The notes below the pieces were generated by a model, which saw nothing but the letters and a program-made list of their open reading frames with translations, was not told where the DNA came from and ran no database searches. Below are positions 9,309 through 18,121 of a DNA stretch of 64,000 nt, in pieces; position 1 is the first letter of the stretch; every line of letters begins with the position of its first letter. Where the stretch lies: the NCBI GenBank assembly GCA_964016985.1, contig OZ024826.1, positions 63,246,910-63,310,909 of the forward strand. The letters run 5' to 3'. This DNA is from Anodontia alba. Lineage: Eukaryota; Mollusca; Bivalvia; Lucinida; Lucinidae. The position numbers and the translations under genes are program-made.

Positions 9309-9896
9309 ATGCCTATGAATATTGCATTGTACGGTGACAGTTACGTCTCCAGGTTGAAGAATTTCTGCAAAAGTGATCTACGTGTTCCTGCCAACGTATG
9401 CTGGTATGACAGAAGTGGTCTCCGCTCTGACTTCCTCAACAGAAAGGGTAGAATCGACGAAACAGCCAAGAATAACTACGACGATTTGAAAGAGCTAAAA
9501 CCAGACGTAGTCTTTATCAATGTCGGGGGAAACGATTTATCGACGAAGTCAGATCCTAGAGAGGTTTACGAACGCATCATGGCTCTTGTTCATGAAATGA
9601 GACAGGTCGGTGTGAACGTCGTCTACGTGGCTGAGATAATGACTAGGGGTGACTTTTCAAAATGTCCCGACACCGAAATGAACAAAACGTCGTTTGACCG
9701 TCAGCGAAGAAAGATCAACACCCTGCTGGCAAAGGAGTTGAAAGAAAGATTCGTCAAGTTTGGCGATGTACACTACCCCTCTGACTATTCTAGGGATCTC
9801 GTCCATCTGTCGGATTTCTCCGACATTACCAACAACACCGGGTTGAAGAAGTATGAGAGCAGATTACGTCGAATTTTTTGCAGTCTTAAATCTTAA
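9309..9896 (+). CDS. SGNH/GDSL-hydrolase-like protein, transposon cargo
   Basis: Encodes about 195 residues from ATG 9309 (or 9315; the frame is open from about 9228, with another ATG at 9285). It starts almost at once with IALYGDSYVS, the GDS block holding the nucleophile serine of the SGNH fold. VFINVGGNDLS supplies the G-x-N-D block, and RDLVHLSDF near the end supplies the D-x-x-H block. The second glycine block is less clear. Length fits a single-domain SGNH hydrolase. The family includes esterases and lipases; the substrate cannot be inferred. An upstream splice-acceptor-like sequence allows a 5' exon, but none was identified. It lies inside the MULE on the transposase strand, 835 bases before the transposase ATG, and is followed by a histone-type stem-loop. 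Confidence 0.8.
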   Translation: MPMNIALYGDSYVSRLKNFCKSDLRVPANVCWYDRSGLRSDFLNRKGRIDETAKNNYDDLKELKPDVVFINVGGNDLSTKSDPREVYERIMALVHEMRQVGVNVVYVAEIMTRGDFSKCPDTEMNKTSFDRQRRKINTLLAKELKERFVKFGDVHYPSDYSRDLVHLSDFSDITNNTGLKKYESRLRRIFCSLKS

Positions 9897-9918
9897 TGTT
9901 TTTAATTCTGCTGAAAAC

Positions 9919-9934
9919 GGCCCTTTTTAGGGCC
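9919..9934 (+). promoter_or_regulatory. Histone-type mRNA 3' stem-loop after the SGNH gene
   Basis: GGCCCTTTTTAGGGCC: a six-base-pair stem and four-base loop that fits the metazoan replication-dependent histone consensus GGYYCUUHUHARRGCC at every position. It is flanked by AAAAC before and ATC after, close to histone flanks, and an A-rich stretch (9946-9957) follows where a downstream element could bind U7 snRNA. It begins 22 bases after the stop codon. This suggests the SGNH mRNA ends without a poly(A) tail and is made in S phase. Confidence 0.75.
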
Positions 9935-10360
9935 ATCTAAATATTATGAAAAAATACCTTATAATGTCCAACAAAATATTCATATAAAATAAATGCATCA
10001 GTCCGATGAATGAATGAATGAATGAATGAATGAATGAATGCGGATATGCATGATCGTCTATGTCTATAATTAATGAATGAATGAATGAATGATCATGAAT
10101 GAATGAATGAATGAATGAATGAATGAATGAATGAATGAATCCATACACGCAAGCACATGCATGAATGAAGGAAGGAAGGAAAGAGGGAAGGAAGGAACAT
10201 TAAATATCGTCTATAATGAATGAATGAACGAATGACTAAACCCATACATGCAAGCACAAGGAAGGAAGGAAGGAAGGAAGGAACGAAGGAACGAAGGAAG
10301 GAAGGAACGAAAGAACGAACGAAAGAATGAAATGGGCCGGGGCATATGAATGAATGGATG
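9935..10360. repeat. GAAT and GAAG microsatellite block
   Basis: (GAAT)n at about 10005-10038, 10071-10140 and 10213-10230, then (GAAG)n with GAAC variants at 10166-10200 and 10258-10330. The regular open frames across it (Ser-Phe-Ile-His runs on the minus strand) come from the repeat and are not genes. Confidence 0.9.
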
Positions 10361-10650
10361 ACCAAATGATAAATGTACATGCATCTTCCGAAGAATAAAA
10401 GAAAAATGAATTGATTGCATGAAGGGCGTTTTTGTATTCATTATCTGTTATTAGGTCAATCATAACTTAATTTAATCAATTAAAGATTAACGACAAAGTT
10501 CGTTTAGCCTGTTAATCCTTTTTAATGGCAATCAGTTTCAGGCGGTAATTTTTTGATGCTTTGTATCAATCGGTAAATTTGAAACGCAAGTCCCAATTAG
10601 ACAAAAATGTGATTTTAATAAGCAATTGATCCGCTTCAAACATATCAAGA

Positions 10651-10658
10651 TATATAAA
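10651..10658 (+). promoter_or_regulatory. TATA box of the transposase gene
   Basis: TATATAAA 81 bases before the ATG at 10732, on the same strand, in otherwise featureless AT-rich DNA. The implied start of transcription is at about 10680. Confidence 0.5.
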
Positions 10659-10731
10659 CTTGATTTTTTCCTTGTCCGTCATCATTATTTTTGTTGCTTA
10701 AGACGAATCTTTGTCAGTAATATCTGGAATA

Positions 10732-10992
10732 ATGCCTGCTAAAAAAAGGAAAATCACTGTGTCAAAAAGATCCGCATTTTGGCCATGCGGCTCGTGTCGC
10801 CAAAACTGCGCATCTGGCATTCAGTGTGATGCTTGCAAACAATGGTTCCATGCACAATGTCAAGATTTGTCTGAAGGTGACTTAAATGTGTTAAGTAGTT
10901 CCACCGCGACATATACATGTGAGGACTGTTTTACGATCGAGTTAGGGTCTTCGCCGTACGAGTATCTTTATGGATTAACTAGAATGAGACAG
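10732..10992 (+). CDS. MULE transposase gene, exon 1: PHD finger
   Basis: ATG at 10732 opens 87 codons ending at CAG|GTAATT, a good 5' splice site with GT at 10993. After a basic start (MPAKKRKI) comes a C4HC3 PHD finger: CGSC, then CDAC, the WFH histidine, the AQC cysteine and finally CEDC, with the aromatic WF where PHD fingers have it. PHD fingers bind histone H3 tails; a similar role in targeting insertion to chromatin is plausible but unproven. The exon ends in phase 0, and exon 2 resumes in phase 0 at 13162. Without splicing the frame would run only to TAA at 11119-11121. The promoter-like TATA is upstream. Confidence 0.75.
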
Positions 10993-11164
10993 GTAATTAT
11001 AATCAAAAATTGCAGATGTTTCCCACAGATCTCCGACCGCTATATTCTGCTTAGACTGGATGAATGCTGGATCCACGGGGAAGACATTCTCAAATGCGAC
11101 ACTTTCTTCTTAATAATGTAATATGCTTATAATGTAGCACATTACGAAAACATACTTTTACAAA

Positions 11165-11279
11165 TACTTTTTCTTATTTCTGCTCAAAACATAGATTGCG
11201 GGGACTCGATAGGACCGCATCGACGAAGCGGTTCTATCTAGTGCCCACAATCTATGTGTTTGAACAGAAACAAGAAAAA
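11165..11279. repeat. Palindromic MITE-like hairpin
   Basis: TTTTTCTTATTTCTGCTC at the left pairs with GAACAGAAACAAGAAAAA at the right, and the arms carry AACATAGATTGCGGGGACTC against its complement around a short GAC loop. It belongs to a dispersed family, with relatives at about 8655, 11705, 12100, 16655, 16920, 18905 and 35178, sharing GTGGGTACTCATTAGAACCG. Confidence 0.8.
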
Positions 11280-11577
11280 TAATGTAAACCCCCCTAAATC
11301 CCTGTTTATAATTGCAATAAAGAAGAAAGAACGGTATTTGGTTTAGTGTCTCGGCAAGTAGGTATGTCATGACGGGACTTATGTCCGACAGTCAGGTACT
11401 GATGGTGTCCCCATTGCACGGATCCTAACAGTCTATCAGGTATTACAAGGACGGAGATTTTGCCCTTAAATAAAGCAAAAGAAATGTACGGAAAAAAAGA
11501 TTTTAAAAGAATGGTATTACAGATGTATGTAGGGAAATTCTATTTAAGAAGGCGTACTTTAGTACATGTAGGTTAAT

Positions 11578-11780
11578 CTGAGATATGTGTTTCATTTATC
11601 TGAAACCATGTAGTCCATTACGGAAACACGCCTACATAATCGACCCCCTTAAATCCCATTTTTTGAAGTAAAACTGGGGTTTAAGGCGGTAAACATTTTT
11701 GCTTATCTGTGCTCACAAACATAGATTGTGGATACTCGATAGAACTGCCTTGATGAGGCTTGATAAATGAAAAACCACGT
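11578..11780. repeat. Foldback repeat and a further hairpin-family half
   Basis: ACACGCCTACATAATCGACC...CCCTTAAATCCCATTTT is followed by its partial complement AACTGGGGTTTAAGG at 11672-11686. Next is AACATAGATTGTGGATACTC (11719-11738), a half-copy of the hairpin family. A related TGGGGTTTAATGG...ATAGGCGTGTTT occurs at 17061-17095. Confidence 0.6.
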
Positions 11781-12204
11781 TTTTATTGTGGGTACTCATT
11801 AGAAACGCCCCGCCCAAAAATAAAATCAAATTTTTGAATGCTCAGCGACATAAATGAAAATGCAATGTTGTCAGGGACGTTAAACATCAAATCAATAATA
11901 AAAAAAAAATCAAACAAATTTTTGAATGATCAGTGACGATTAACCACGTTTTCGGGGCTAAATCCGACTACACTTGAGTACTGCTAAACCGTTGGACCGT
12001 CTTGCTTATAGGGCTGTGGTTGTCATTTCATCTTACAAATTTGTAAACGAACGTCACCATGCAGTGTTGTCAGGGACGTTAATATTTTTTTTTTTTATTT
12101 TGGGTACTCATTAGAACCGCCTCGCTCCGCCGCGCAGTTTGATAAAAAATCATCACTGATAAATGCTCTGATCTATGAGATAAAAGCAAAATAAAAGGCT
12201 TGAT
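11781..12204. other. Diverged repeat fragments in the intron
   Basis: Two fragments share GTTGTCAGGGACGTTAA (11867 and 12066), which resembles SINE tails, plus another TGGGTACTCATTAGAACCGC half-hairpin at about 12100. No coding sequence. Confidence 0.5.
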
Positions 12205-13130
12205 TGATCAGCGAAGACTAAGATCAGCCTGCGCATCCGCGCAGTCTGATCAAATTCGTCACTGATCGCATGTACTTGATAAAGGCTCTGAGCTATCGGC
12301 TAGCAAAATAATAGGGTTGAATGATCAGCGAAGACTAAGATCAGCCTGCGCATCCGCGCAGTCTGATCAAATTCGTCACTGATCGCATGTACTTGATAAA
12401 GGCTCTGAGCTATCGGCTAGCAAAATAATAGGGTTGAATGATCAGCGAAGACTAAGATCAGCCTGCGCATCCGCGTAGTCAGATCAAATTCGTCACTGAT
12501 CGCATGTACTTGATAAAGGCTCTGAGCTATCGGCTAGCAAAATAATAGGGTTGAATGATCAGCGAAGACTAAGATCAGCCTGCGCATACGCGCAGTCTGA
12601 TCAAATTCGTCATTGATCGAATTAATTGATCGCATGTACTTGATAAAGGCTCTGAGCTATCGGCTAGCAAAATAATAGGGTTGAATGATCAGCGAAGACT
12701 AAGATCAGCCTGCGCATCCGCGCAGTCTGATCAAATTCGTCACTGATCGCATGTACTTGATAAAGGCTCTGAGCTATCGGCTAGCAAAATAATAGGGTTG
12801 AATGATCAGCGAAGACTAAGATCAGCCTGCGCATACGCGCAGTCTGATCAAATTCGTCATTGATCGAATTAATTGATCGCATGTACTTGATAAAGGCTCT
12901 GAGCTATCAGCTAGCAAAATAATAGGGTTGAATGATCAGCGAAGACTAAGATCAGCCTGCGCATACGCGCAGTCTGATCAAATTCGTCATTGATCGAATT
13001 AATTGATCGCATGTACTTGATAAAGGCTCTGAGCTATCGGCTAGCAAAATAATAGGGTTGAATGATCAGCGAAGACTAAGATCAGCCTGCGCATACGCGC
13101 AGTCTGATCAAATTCGTCATTGATCGAATT
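12205..13130. repeat. Satellite array, 117/130-bp units, in the transposase intron
   Basis: Eight TGATCAGCGAAGACTAAG starts at 12205, 12322, 12439, 12556, 12686, 12803, 12933 and 13063 give spacings of 117, 117, 117, 130, 117, 130 and 130. The long form differs by a 13-base insert (around CGAATTAATTGAT) and by GCATACGCGC instead of GCATCCGCGC. Each unit contains the self-complementary pair CTGCGCATCCGCGCAG. Near identity implies recent amplification. Confidence 0.95.
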
Positions 13131-13161
13131 AATTCTTATTATTCCGATCCTATATTTTTAG

Positions 13162-15870
13162 TGGTGTTCTTCCTATGGTGTTGAAAATTTGAGAATCGCA
13201 GCGAGACGTGAGGCTAAGAAAATCCCACCATTTGATCTGTACCGACAACAGCCTGTCCCCGGAGACTTCATCGAACGAGATATGAATGCCCAGTATATTC
13301 TGAACAAATGTCGTCTGTCCACTCTTGGCATACCATCCATGACAACGGGAGATGGCAACTGTCTGTTTAATGCTGTGTCAATAGCACTTACGGGCAGTGA
13401 AGATCGTGCAGCGGAACTGCGTCTGAGAACGTCGGTAGAAATGGCATTGAACGCCGATAGCTACACCTGCCACCCAGACTATGATCTGCTTATGACACAT
13501 TCGCCGTCTTTCAACACTTCCATGCAAGATTGCTGCACGGAGGGAGCCTATTCATCTATATGGACAATCATGGCCCTGTCATCTGTTGTTGGACTGCCGA
13601 TCAAAAGTGTCTACCCACCTATGAATGGACCCCAGTGCAAAGCCCACCAGGCTCTCAGCAAAACCTTTGCTACAGAAGACAATGCCCATCTGGAACCAGT
13701 GAATGTTCTGTGGAGCAGGATGGGCCCTTGGCGTCCACCAAATTGGACTGGCAACCACTTTGTCCCTGTTCTAAAACAAAAAGAACAACCACCACGCACA
13801 GAAACCACTTACGAAAAGAGACAACAGACAATCAACACGCCTATTGTTGAAACGAAAAGTCAGCTAATCGCCACGCCGGGAAACAAGCGCTTTCAACCGT
13901 CCGAAATAAGTACACCAAAGAATTCATTCTTGATTAGGGACATCTTAGGAAATGATATTAGAATAACACCAATGACCACAAAAGCACATACAGCAGAAGA
14001 ACCGTCTGAAAACAGCACGAACAATGTCGACCCAGAAATAACACCAATGACCACAAAATCACATACAGCAGAAGAACCGTCTGAAAACTCCACGAACAAT
14101 GTCTACTCAGAAACATGCTTGGATGACACAAGCACTATCAATGAGAATGTAGGACTTCAAAGTAGCTCTACGTCAATCAACACAAACCACAATAGCTCTG
14201 TGGATAGTGAACTTTATGACTCTACAATAAGTGAAAAGTCAAAAACCCTCCCGGTTCCAGAAAATGTCAAACCATTACCACAAGGCCGCTGGCATAAAGC
14301 TGAAGAACTGTGTGTCCGTAAACGAAACAACGGCAAGACGTCCTGGGTGCCTTTAGATCCACAGCCACGACCGGAAAATGTGGTCGTATTATCTAGATAC
14401 TACGCCACACTGAAGGCAGATCCGACCTTTCAGAAACGCGTGACATTTGTTTACAAGGCCGCCAACGAGTCTTTATCAAATGTGGCTCTTTATGAGTATC
14501 AAGGAATCCAGCCTAATCAGAATAAATTCAGGAGAACAAATCCAAAAACTGTTGATAAAATTAAGGAAAAAGTACTAAAATTTGATAAAATACCAAGGGA
14601 GATATTCGCAGATATCAAAAGAGAAGATTCACTAAACTGTGCAAGGGATTTCGCTGTCGTTAAGAACATTAAATATGAAGAGAAGAGAAAAGAGAAGCAA
14701 TCGCGATCAAACAGGGTGAATATAGCAGATGAAATTTTAGATGTATTAGGAATGGTCAATGATCACCCTTTTGTCCAAACTATCATTCACAATAAAGATC
14801 AGGTTCCGAACATTATATTATATACAGAAGAACAAATCCTAGATTTGAAACACTTCATTAAAAATGCAAAAAATCAGCAAATTGGGATAGACAGGACTTT
14901 CAATTTAGGGAATTACTATGTTACTACACTAGTTTACAAAAACCAAAGAATTATAAGGAAGCCAACACAAAGTACTGAAGAACTGGAGGAGCATCCAATC
15001 TTTTTGGGCCCAGTCATGCTACACAAAGATGCAACATACAAAACATACAAGGCATTCCTTGAGCATGTTAAAACTGAACTTGAGAGTGAAGTTGGGGCTG
15101 TGGAATTACGTTTGTCTCAAAACATGGAATTTGGCACTGATGACGAAAAGGCATTGACAAAGGCCATTGACCACGTTTTCCCTTCAGCAACACGTTTGCT
15201 TTGTACAAAACACTTGAAAGACAATGTAAAACATTATCTTCAGAACAATGTTGGGATGGAAAAAAGCTTGAGGGAAAATGTTATGAGCAAAATTTTCGGT
15301 GAAGATGGCATAACTGATGCAAATTGCACAATAGATTTCGAATCAAGGTCAGAGGACCTTAAAGTGTCTATGCATAAAGATTTCCCTCGTTTTGAAAACT
15401 ATTTTGAAAAGAATTTAAAGGACAGACTCAAGCAGTATGTTTTTGAGCCATGTAGAGATGACTCTGTAAAACGTAACTGGACCAATAATAACGCAGAGTC
15501 CATAAACAACATTCTTAAATTGGCCGTCGATTGGAAGCCGCGGGGAGCACGAGAACTCATAGAAAAGATTTACACCGTTACAGAGCTCCACTTCCTTGAC
15601 TACCGGAGTGCACTGCATAACGATGGGAATTACAGGCTAACAAAAGCGGAATCCCAATATCTTGTGTCAGACTCTCTGTGGCGGTGTAAATCTAAAGCCC
15701 AAAGAAATGACCTGTTCATAAACTTCCTTAAAGACTCTAAAAAAAGAAAAAGGAAATACATAGAGTCTAGTGACGGAAAGTTTACGGTTGTGGCAAAGGC
15801 ACAGACAAAGGCCACAAAGGCATCTCAGCGCAAGCGCCCACGTAATGAGCGAGCTTCAAGTAAGCGATGA
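13162..15870 (+). CDS. MULE transposase gene, exon 2: OTU protease domain fused to DDE transposase
   Basis: Open from 13162 (after the acceptor) to TGA 15868-15870. If translated alone the first ATG is 13282. Counting residue 1 at codon 13189: the OTU domain is at about 45-195, with TTGDGNCLF (D55, C58) and the NHF histidine H190. A linker follows that contains a perfect-length 25-residue tandem duplication (259-308). The transposase region covers about 395-800: GIDRTF (D568), FGTDDEKAL (D651/D652), the MULE-type C-x2-H motif CTKH (C672, H675) and NNNAESINN (E770) give the DDE set. The tail is Lys/Arg-rich, as for nuclear import. Such proteins cut and join transposon ends; the OTU part could be a deubiquitinase. 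All expected catalytic residues are present, so the copy may be active. Confidence 0.9.
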   Translation, partial: WCSSYGVENLRIAARREAKKIPPFDLYRQQPVPGDFIERDMNAQYILNKCRLSTLGIPSMTTGDGNCLFNAVSIALTGSEDRAAELRLRTSVEMALNADSYTCHPDYDLLMTHSPSFNTSMQDCCTEGAYSSIWTIMALSSVVGLPIKSVYPPMNGPQCKAHQALSKTFATEDNAHLEPVNVLWSRMGPWRPPNWTGNHFVPVLKQKEQPPRTETTYEKRQQTINTPIVETKSQLIATPGNKRFQPSEISTPKNSFLIRDILGNDIRITPMTTKAHTAEEPSENSTNNVDPEITPMTTKSHTAEEPSENSTNNVYSETCLDDTSTINENVGLQSSSTSINTNHNSSVDSELYDSTISEKSKTLPVPENVKPLPQGRWHKAEELCVRKRNNGKTSWVPLDPQPRPENVVVLSRYYATLKADPTFQKRVTFVYKAANESLSNVALYEYQGIQPNQNKFRRTNPKTVDKIKEKVLKFDKIPREIFADIKREDSLNCARDFAVVKNIKYEEKRKEKQSRSNRVNIADEILDVLGMVNDHPFVQTIIHNKDQVPNIILYTEEQILDLKHFIKNAKNQQIGIDRTFNLGNYYVTTLVYKNQRIIRKPTQSTEELEEHPIFLGPVMLHKDATYKTYKAFLEHVKTELESEVGAVELRLSQNMEFGTDDEKALTKAIDHVFPSATRLLCTKHLKDNVKHYLQNNVGMEKSLRENVMSKIFGEDGITDANCTIDFESRSEDLKVSMHKDFPRFENYFEKNLKDRLKQYVFEPCRDDSVKRNWTNNNAESINNILKLAVDWKPRGARELIEKIYTVTELHFLDYRSALHNDGNYRLTKAESQYLVSDSLWRCKSKAQRNDLFINFLKDSKKRKRKYIESSDGKFTVVAKAQTKATKASQRKRPRNERASSKR
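13963..14112 (+). repeat. 75-bp in-frame duplication inside the transposase linker
   Basis: 13963-14037 and 14038-14112 encode nearly the same 25 residues (ITPMTTK[A/S]HTAEEPSEN...). It lies between the OTU and transposase domains, in a low-complexity Ser/Thr-rich spacer. Confidence 0.9.
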
Positions 15871-17669
15871 TTCTGGAGTTAAAGCTGTGTTAATGGGCAT
15901 GGTTTTACCATCGCTTTTCCTCGTCAGGAGCACTGCTTTTACTTTAGAATCTATACACAATGAAGCACATCACGTGGTAAACAGTGTCTGTGTTGCCCAT
16001 ATCCAATATAGAGCTGCAATTCCAGCATTGTTCTGAAGATAATACTACATGCCATTTTGTACAACATGTAAAAAACATTCTTTGATCATGATTACGTTTT
16101 CGCCGTCCCATGAAAGTGTGGATAGGTAAACTGACTAGCTCATAACTGACCTAAATAGTGTTGACTGGGCCGTTTAACTCCAAACAAAAACATGTATATA
16201 GTACATTTATAATTTCGTCTTATATAGTTATTTAATGTATATGCAGTCTTCAAATTGTACAACCTTTTTCTTCAAATGTGATATGCACGTGTTGATAGTT
16301 TTACATTCCGTTGTCTTTTCTATGTTTACAAACTTACTTTATTTTACTCTTTTAATATTGTTTTTTTTATTAGAAAAGTGAACTCATTTTGCGATTTACT
16401 TTACTTGCCTATATTTTGGTTTTACACGTGTTAGATTTTTGAAATTTTTATTTGATAAAGTAATCAAAATGATTTATATGTACTCTATTTGATGCTTGAA
16501 TATACATTACTTATTTATATAATATATGTCATGTACTGTAACTTGCTCATTCCGATAACATGCTTAAGCCAGTGTTTCTAAATCAAACCCCACTTCAATC
16601 TTCAGAACTGGATAATTCAGGTAATACTTTTCTTCTTCCTGTTGTATAAAAAACATTGTGGGTACTCATTGGAACTCGAATGCTTTATAAGTTTTGAACA
16701 GGAAGAAAAGCACTATTTATTTATTTCTTTTTATTATATGGTTAATCTCTTTTTCACAGCAGTAATAATTCATTATATCGACTAAGCATGTTTTCGAAAT
16801 GACTACAGCTGGTAGTTAATATATATACATAACGAAAACACCTCTATTCAAGTATACCGATTTTTTATTTCAAACTAACAAATGAAAATGATTTTTTTTT
16901 TCAGTACAGAATCCAATATTTTTCACATTTATGCTGTGTGTAGTCATTAGAATCACTTGATTGAGGTGGTTTTAATGGGTATCCACAGTATATGTTTCTA
17001 TCAGACTTTAGAATATATATATATATTTACTATGGAAACCCATTTTTACATTATAAAAGTGGGGTTTAATGGAGGCAAACTTTTATAGGCGTGTTTTTGT
17101 GAAGTGAAAAAAAAGACAAAAAAAAAAAGAAGATAAAAAGAAAAAATGTAAAGAAAAAAAAAAAGAGAAAAAAAAGAAAAAAAAAATGAAAAAAAAAAAA
17201 AAGATAAAAAAATGTAAAAAAAGAAAAAAATTAGGCTGGCAAATGGCTTCTAATTAAATGTTCGAACATTTCTTTGGAAGCAAGTCCTAGTCACACCTCC
17301 ACGAGTCGCAAAGTGTTTAATTAACAAGCATGCACAGATCATCAGTTACATTTGCGCGGTGCCAGCTGGAAACTAAGGATAAAATTTTATCCTTGGGCTA
17401 ACGTGACAGGGCGAAAATTAGCACTTAAAAACAATGTTGAACTTTGGGGATACTATTTCAAATGTTGAAAATTGGGGATAGTAAGTGTGATTCATAGTAA
17501 GACAAAACTTTATCGAATCAACTGACTGCCAGTAAGCCTGTATATATACTGATATCATTTATTTTAAACTTTTATCAATAACTGAACCTAAATAAGTACT
17601 GGTGACACGTCGAACAACATTGATTATACCATAATATATTTATAATTATAACAAATGTGTTATGATAAA
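15871..17669. other. Non-coding right part of the MULE
   Basis: AT-rich. It holds hairpin-family copies at about 16640-16705 (GTGGGTACTCATTGGAACTC) and 16920-17010 (a palindrome around TCATTAGAATCACTTGATTG), a GGGGTTTAA foldback half at 17061-17095 and an A-rich tract. No further gene seen; short open frames overlapping the transposase end are not convincing. Confidence 0.6.
17097..17232. repeat. A-rich low-complexity tract
   Basis: Runs of A with interspersed G (AAAAAAGAAAA type) over about 135 bases. Confidence 0.9.
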
Positions 17670-17736
17670 GGTGTCTTGGGGTGTCTTATGGTGTCTTGGG
17701 GTGTCTTGTGGTGTCTTGGGGCTTTCAGCCTGACCC
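17670..17736 (-). repeat. Right terminal inverted repeat with 10-bp-period minisatellite
   Basis: Read inward on the minus strand it gives GGGTCAGGCTGAAAG, then five CCNNAAGACA units and CC. The left end has the same arrangement with six units. Confidence 0.9.
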
Positions 17737-17746
17737 GCCTTTTTAG
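17737..17746. repeat. Target-site duplication of the MULE element, right copy
   Basis: GCCTTTTTAG, identical to 7621-7630. Confidence 0.9.
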
Positions 17747-18121
17747 TGTGTGCCCTATCTGATAAAACCTTCATCGTTTTTGTGTATTACTGCTTCAGAA
17801 CAAGATATATTTAATCGTGTACCTATATGAAAAAGATTTGCGGCTCAAATTTAATCACTTTTGGCAATCTGAAATACTAGAATATTCATTCTATTGCTTT
17901 TTTGTTGCAGAGTGTGAACCCTATCGCGAAGAAAAGTTCTTTTTTCTTGGCTTTACTCGAGGTAGTACAAAAAAAAAAAAAAAAAAAAAAAAGAACTGCT
18001 TGTTGTCAATGAATATCACTTCGATACTCGTTCGTCGCATAACTTGAGAGGGTATCTGCACTTTACTGTGTGAAAATTGTCATACTATTACGCAAGTTAT
18101 AATCACTTTTCTTACCCCTGA
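17747..18121. other. No gene seen; A tract
   Basis: Flanking DNA between two transposons, with a 22-base A run at 17970-17991. Confidence 0.6.

Larger units (their letters stand above)
10993..13161 (+). other. Predicted intron of the transposase gene (2,169 bp)
   Basis: Donor CAG|GTAATT at 10993; acceptor TATATTTTTAG at 13151-13161 after a T-rich run. Both flanking exons are phase 0, and each side continues an open frame up to the junction. The intron holds two palindromic MITE-type hairpins and a satellite that stops about 30 bases before the acceptor. Prediction from sequence only. Confidence 0.65.
7631..17736 (+). mobile_element. Complete 10.1-kb Mutator-like (MULE) DNA transposon with PHD-OTU transposase and SGNH cargo
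   Basis: Ends: CGGTCAGTCTGAAAGCCCC at 7631, and the complement of the right end, GGGTCAGGCTGAAAGCCCC, reading inward from 17736 (17 of 19 match). Both are followed by 10-bp-period minisatellite. A perfect 10-bp target duplication flanks them. Inside, on the + strand: an SGNH-hydrolase-like gene (9309-9896) and a two-exon gene for a PHD-OTU-DDE protein (10732-15870). The DDE core has MULE features, so ends, duplication length and transposase agree. The Phantom group of animal MULEs is known to include members with Foldback-like or complex termini, and this may be a relative. Nested inside are a SINE, palindromic MITE-like hairpins and a satellite, so the original insertion was shorter. Confidence 0.9.

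Noticed and set aside
9927..10463. Several overlapping minus-strand open frames rich in Ser-Phe-Ile-His and Ser-Phe-Leu-Pro
   Set aside because: They are direct translations of the GAAT and GAAG microsatellite and carry no independent coding signal.
15770..16036. 88-codon frame overlapping the end of the transposase gene
   Set aside because: Overlaps the real frame and contains only out-of-frame reading of its basic tail; no domain.
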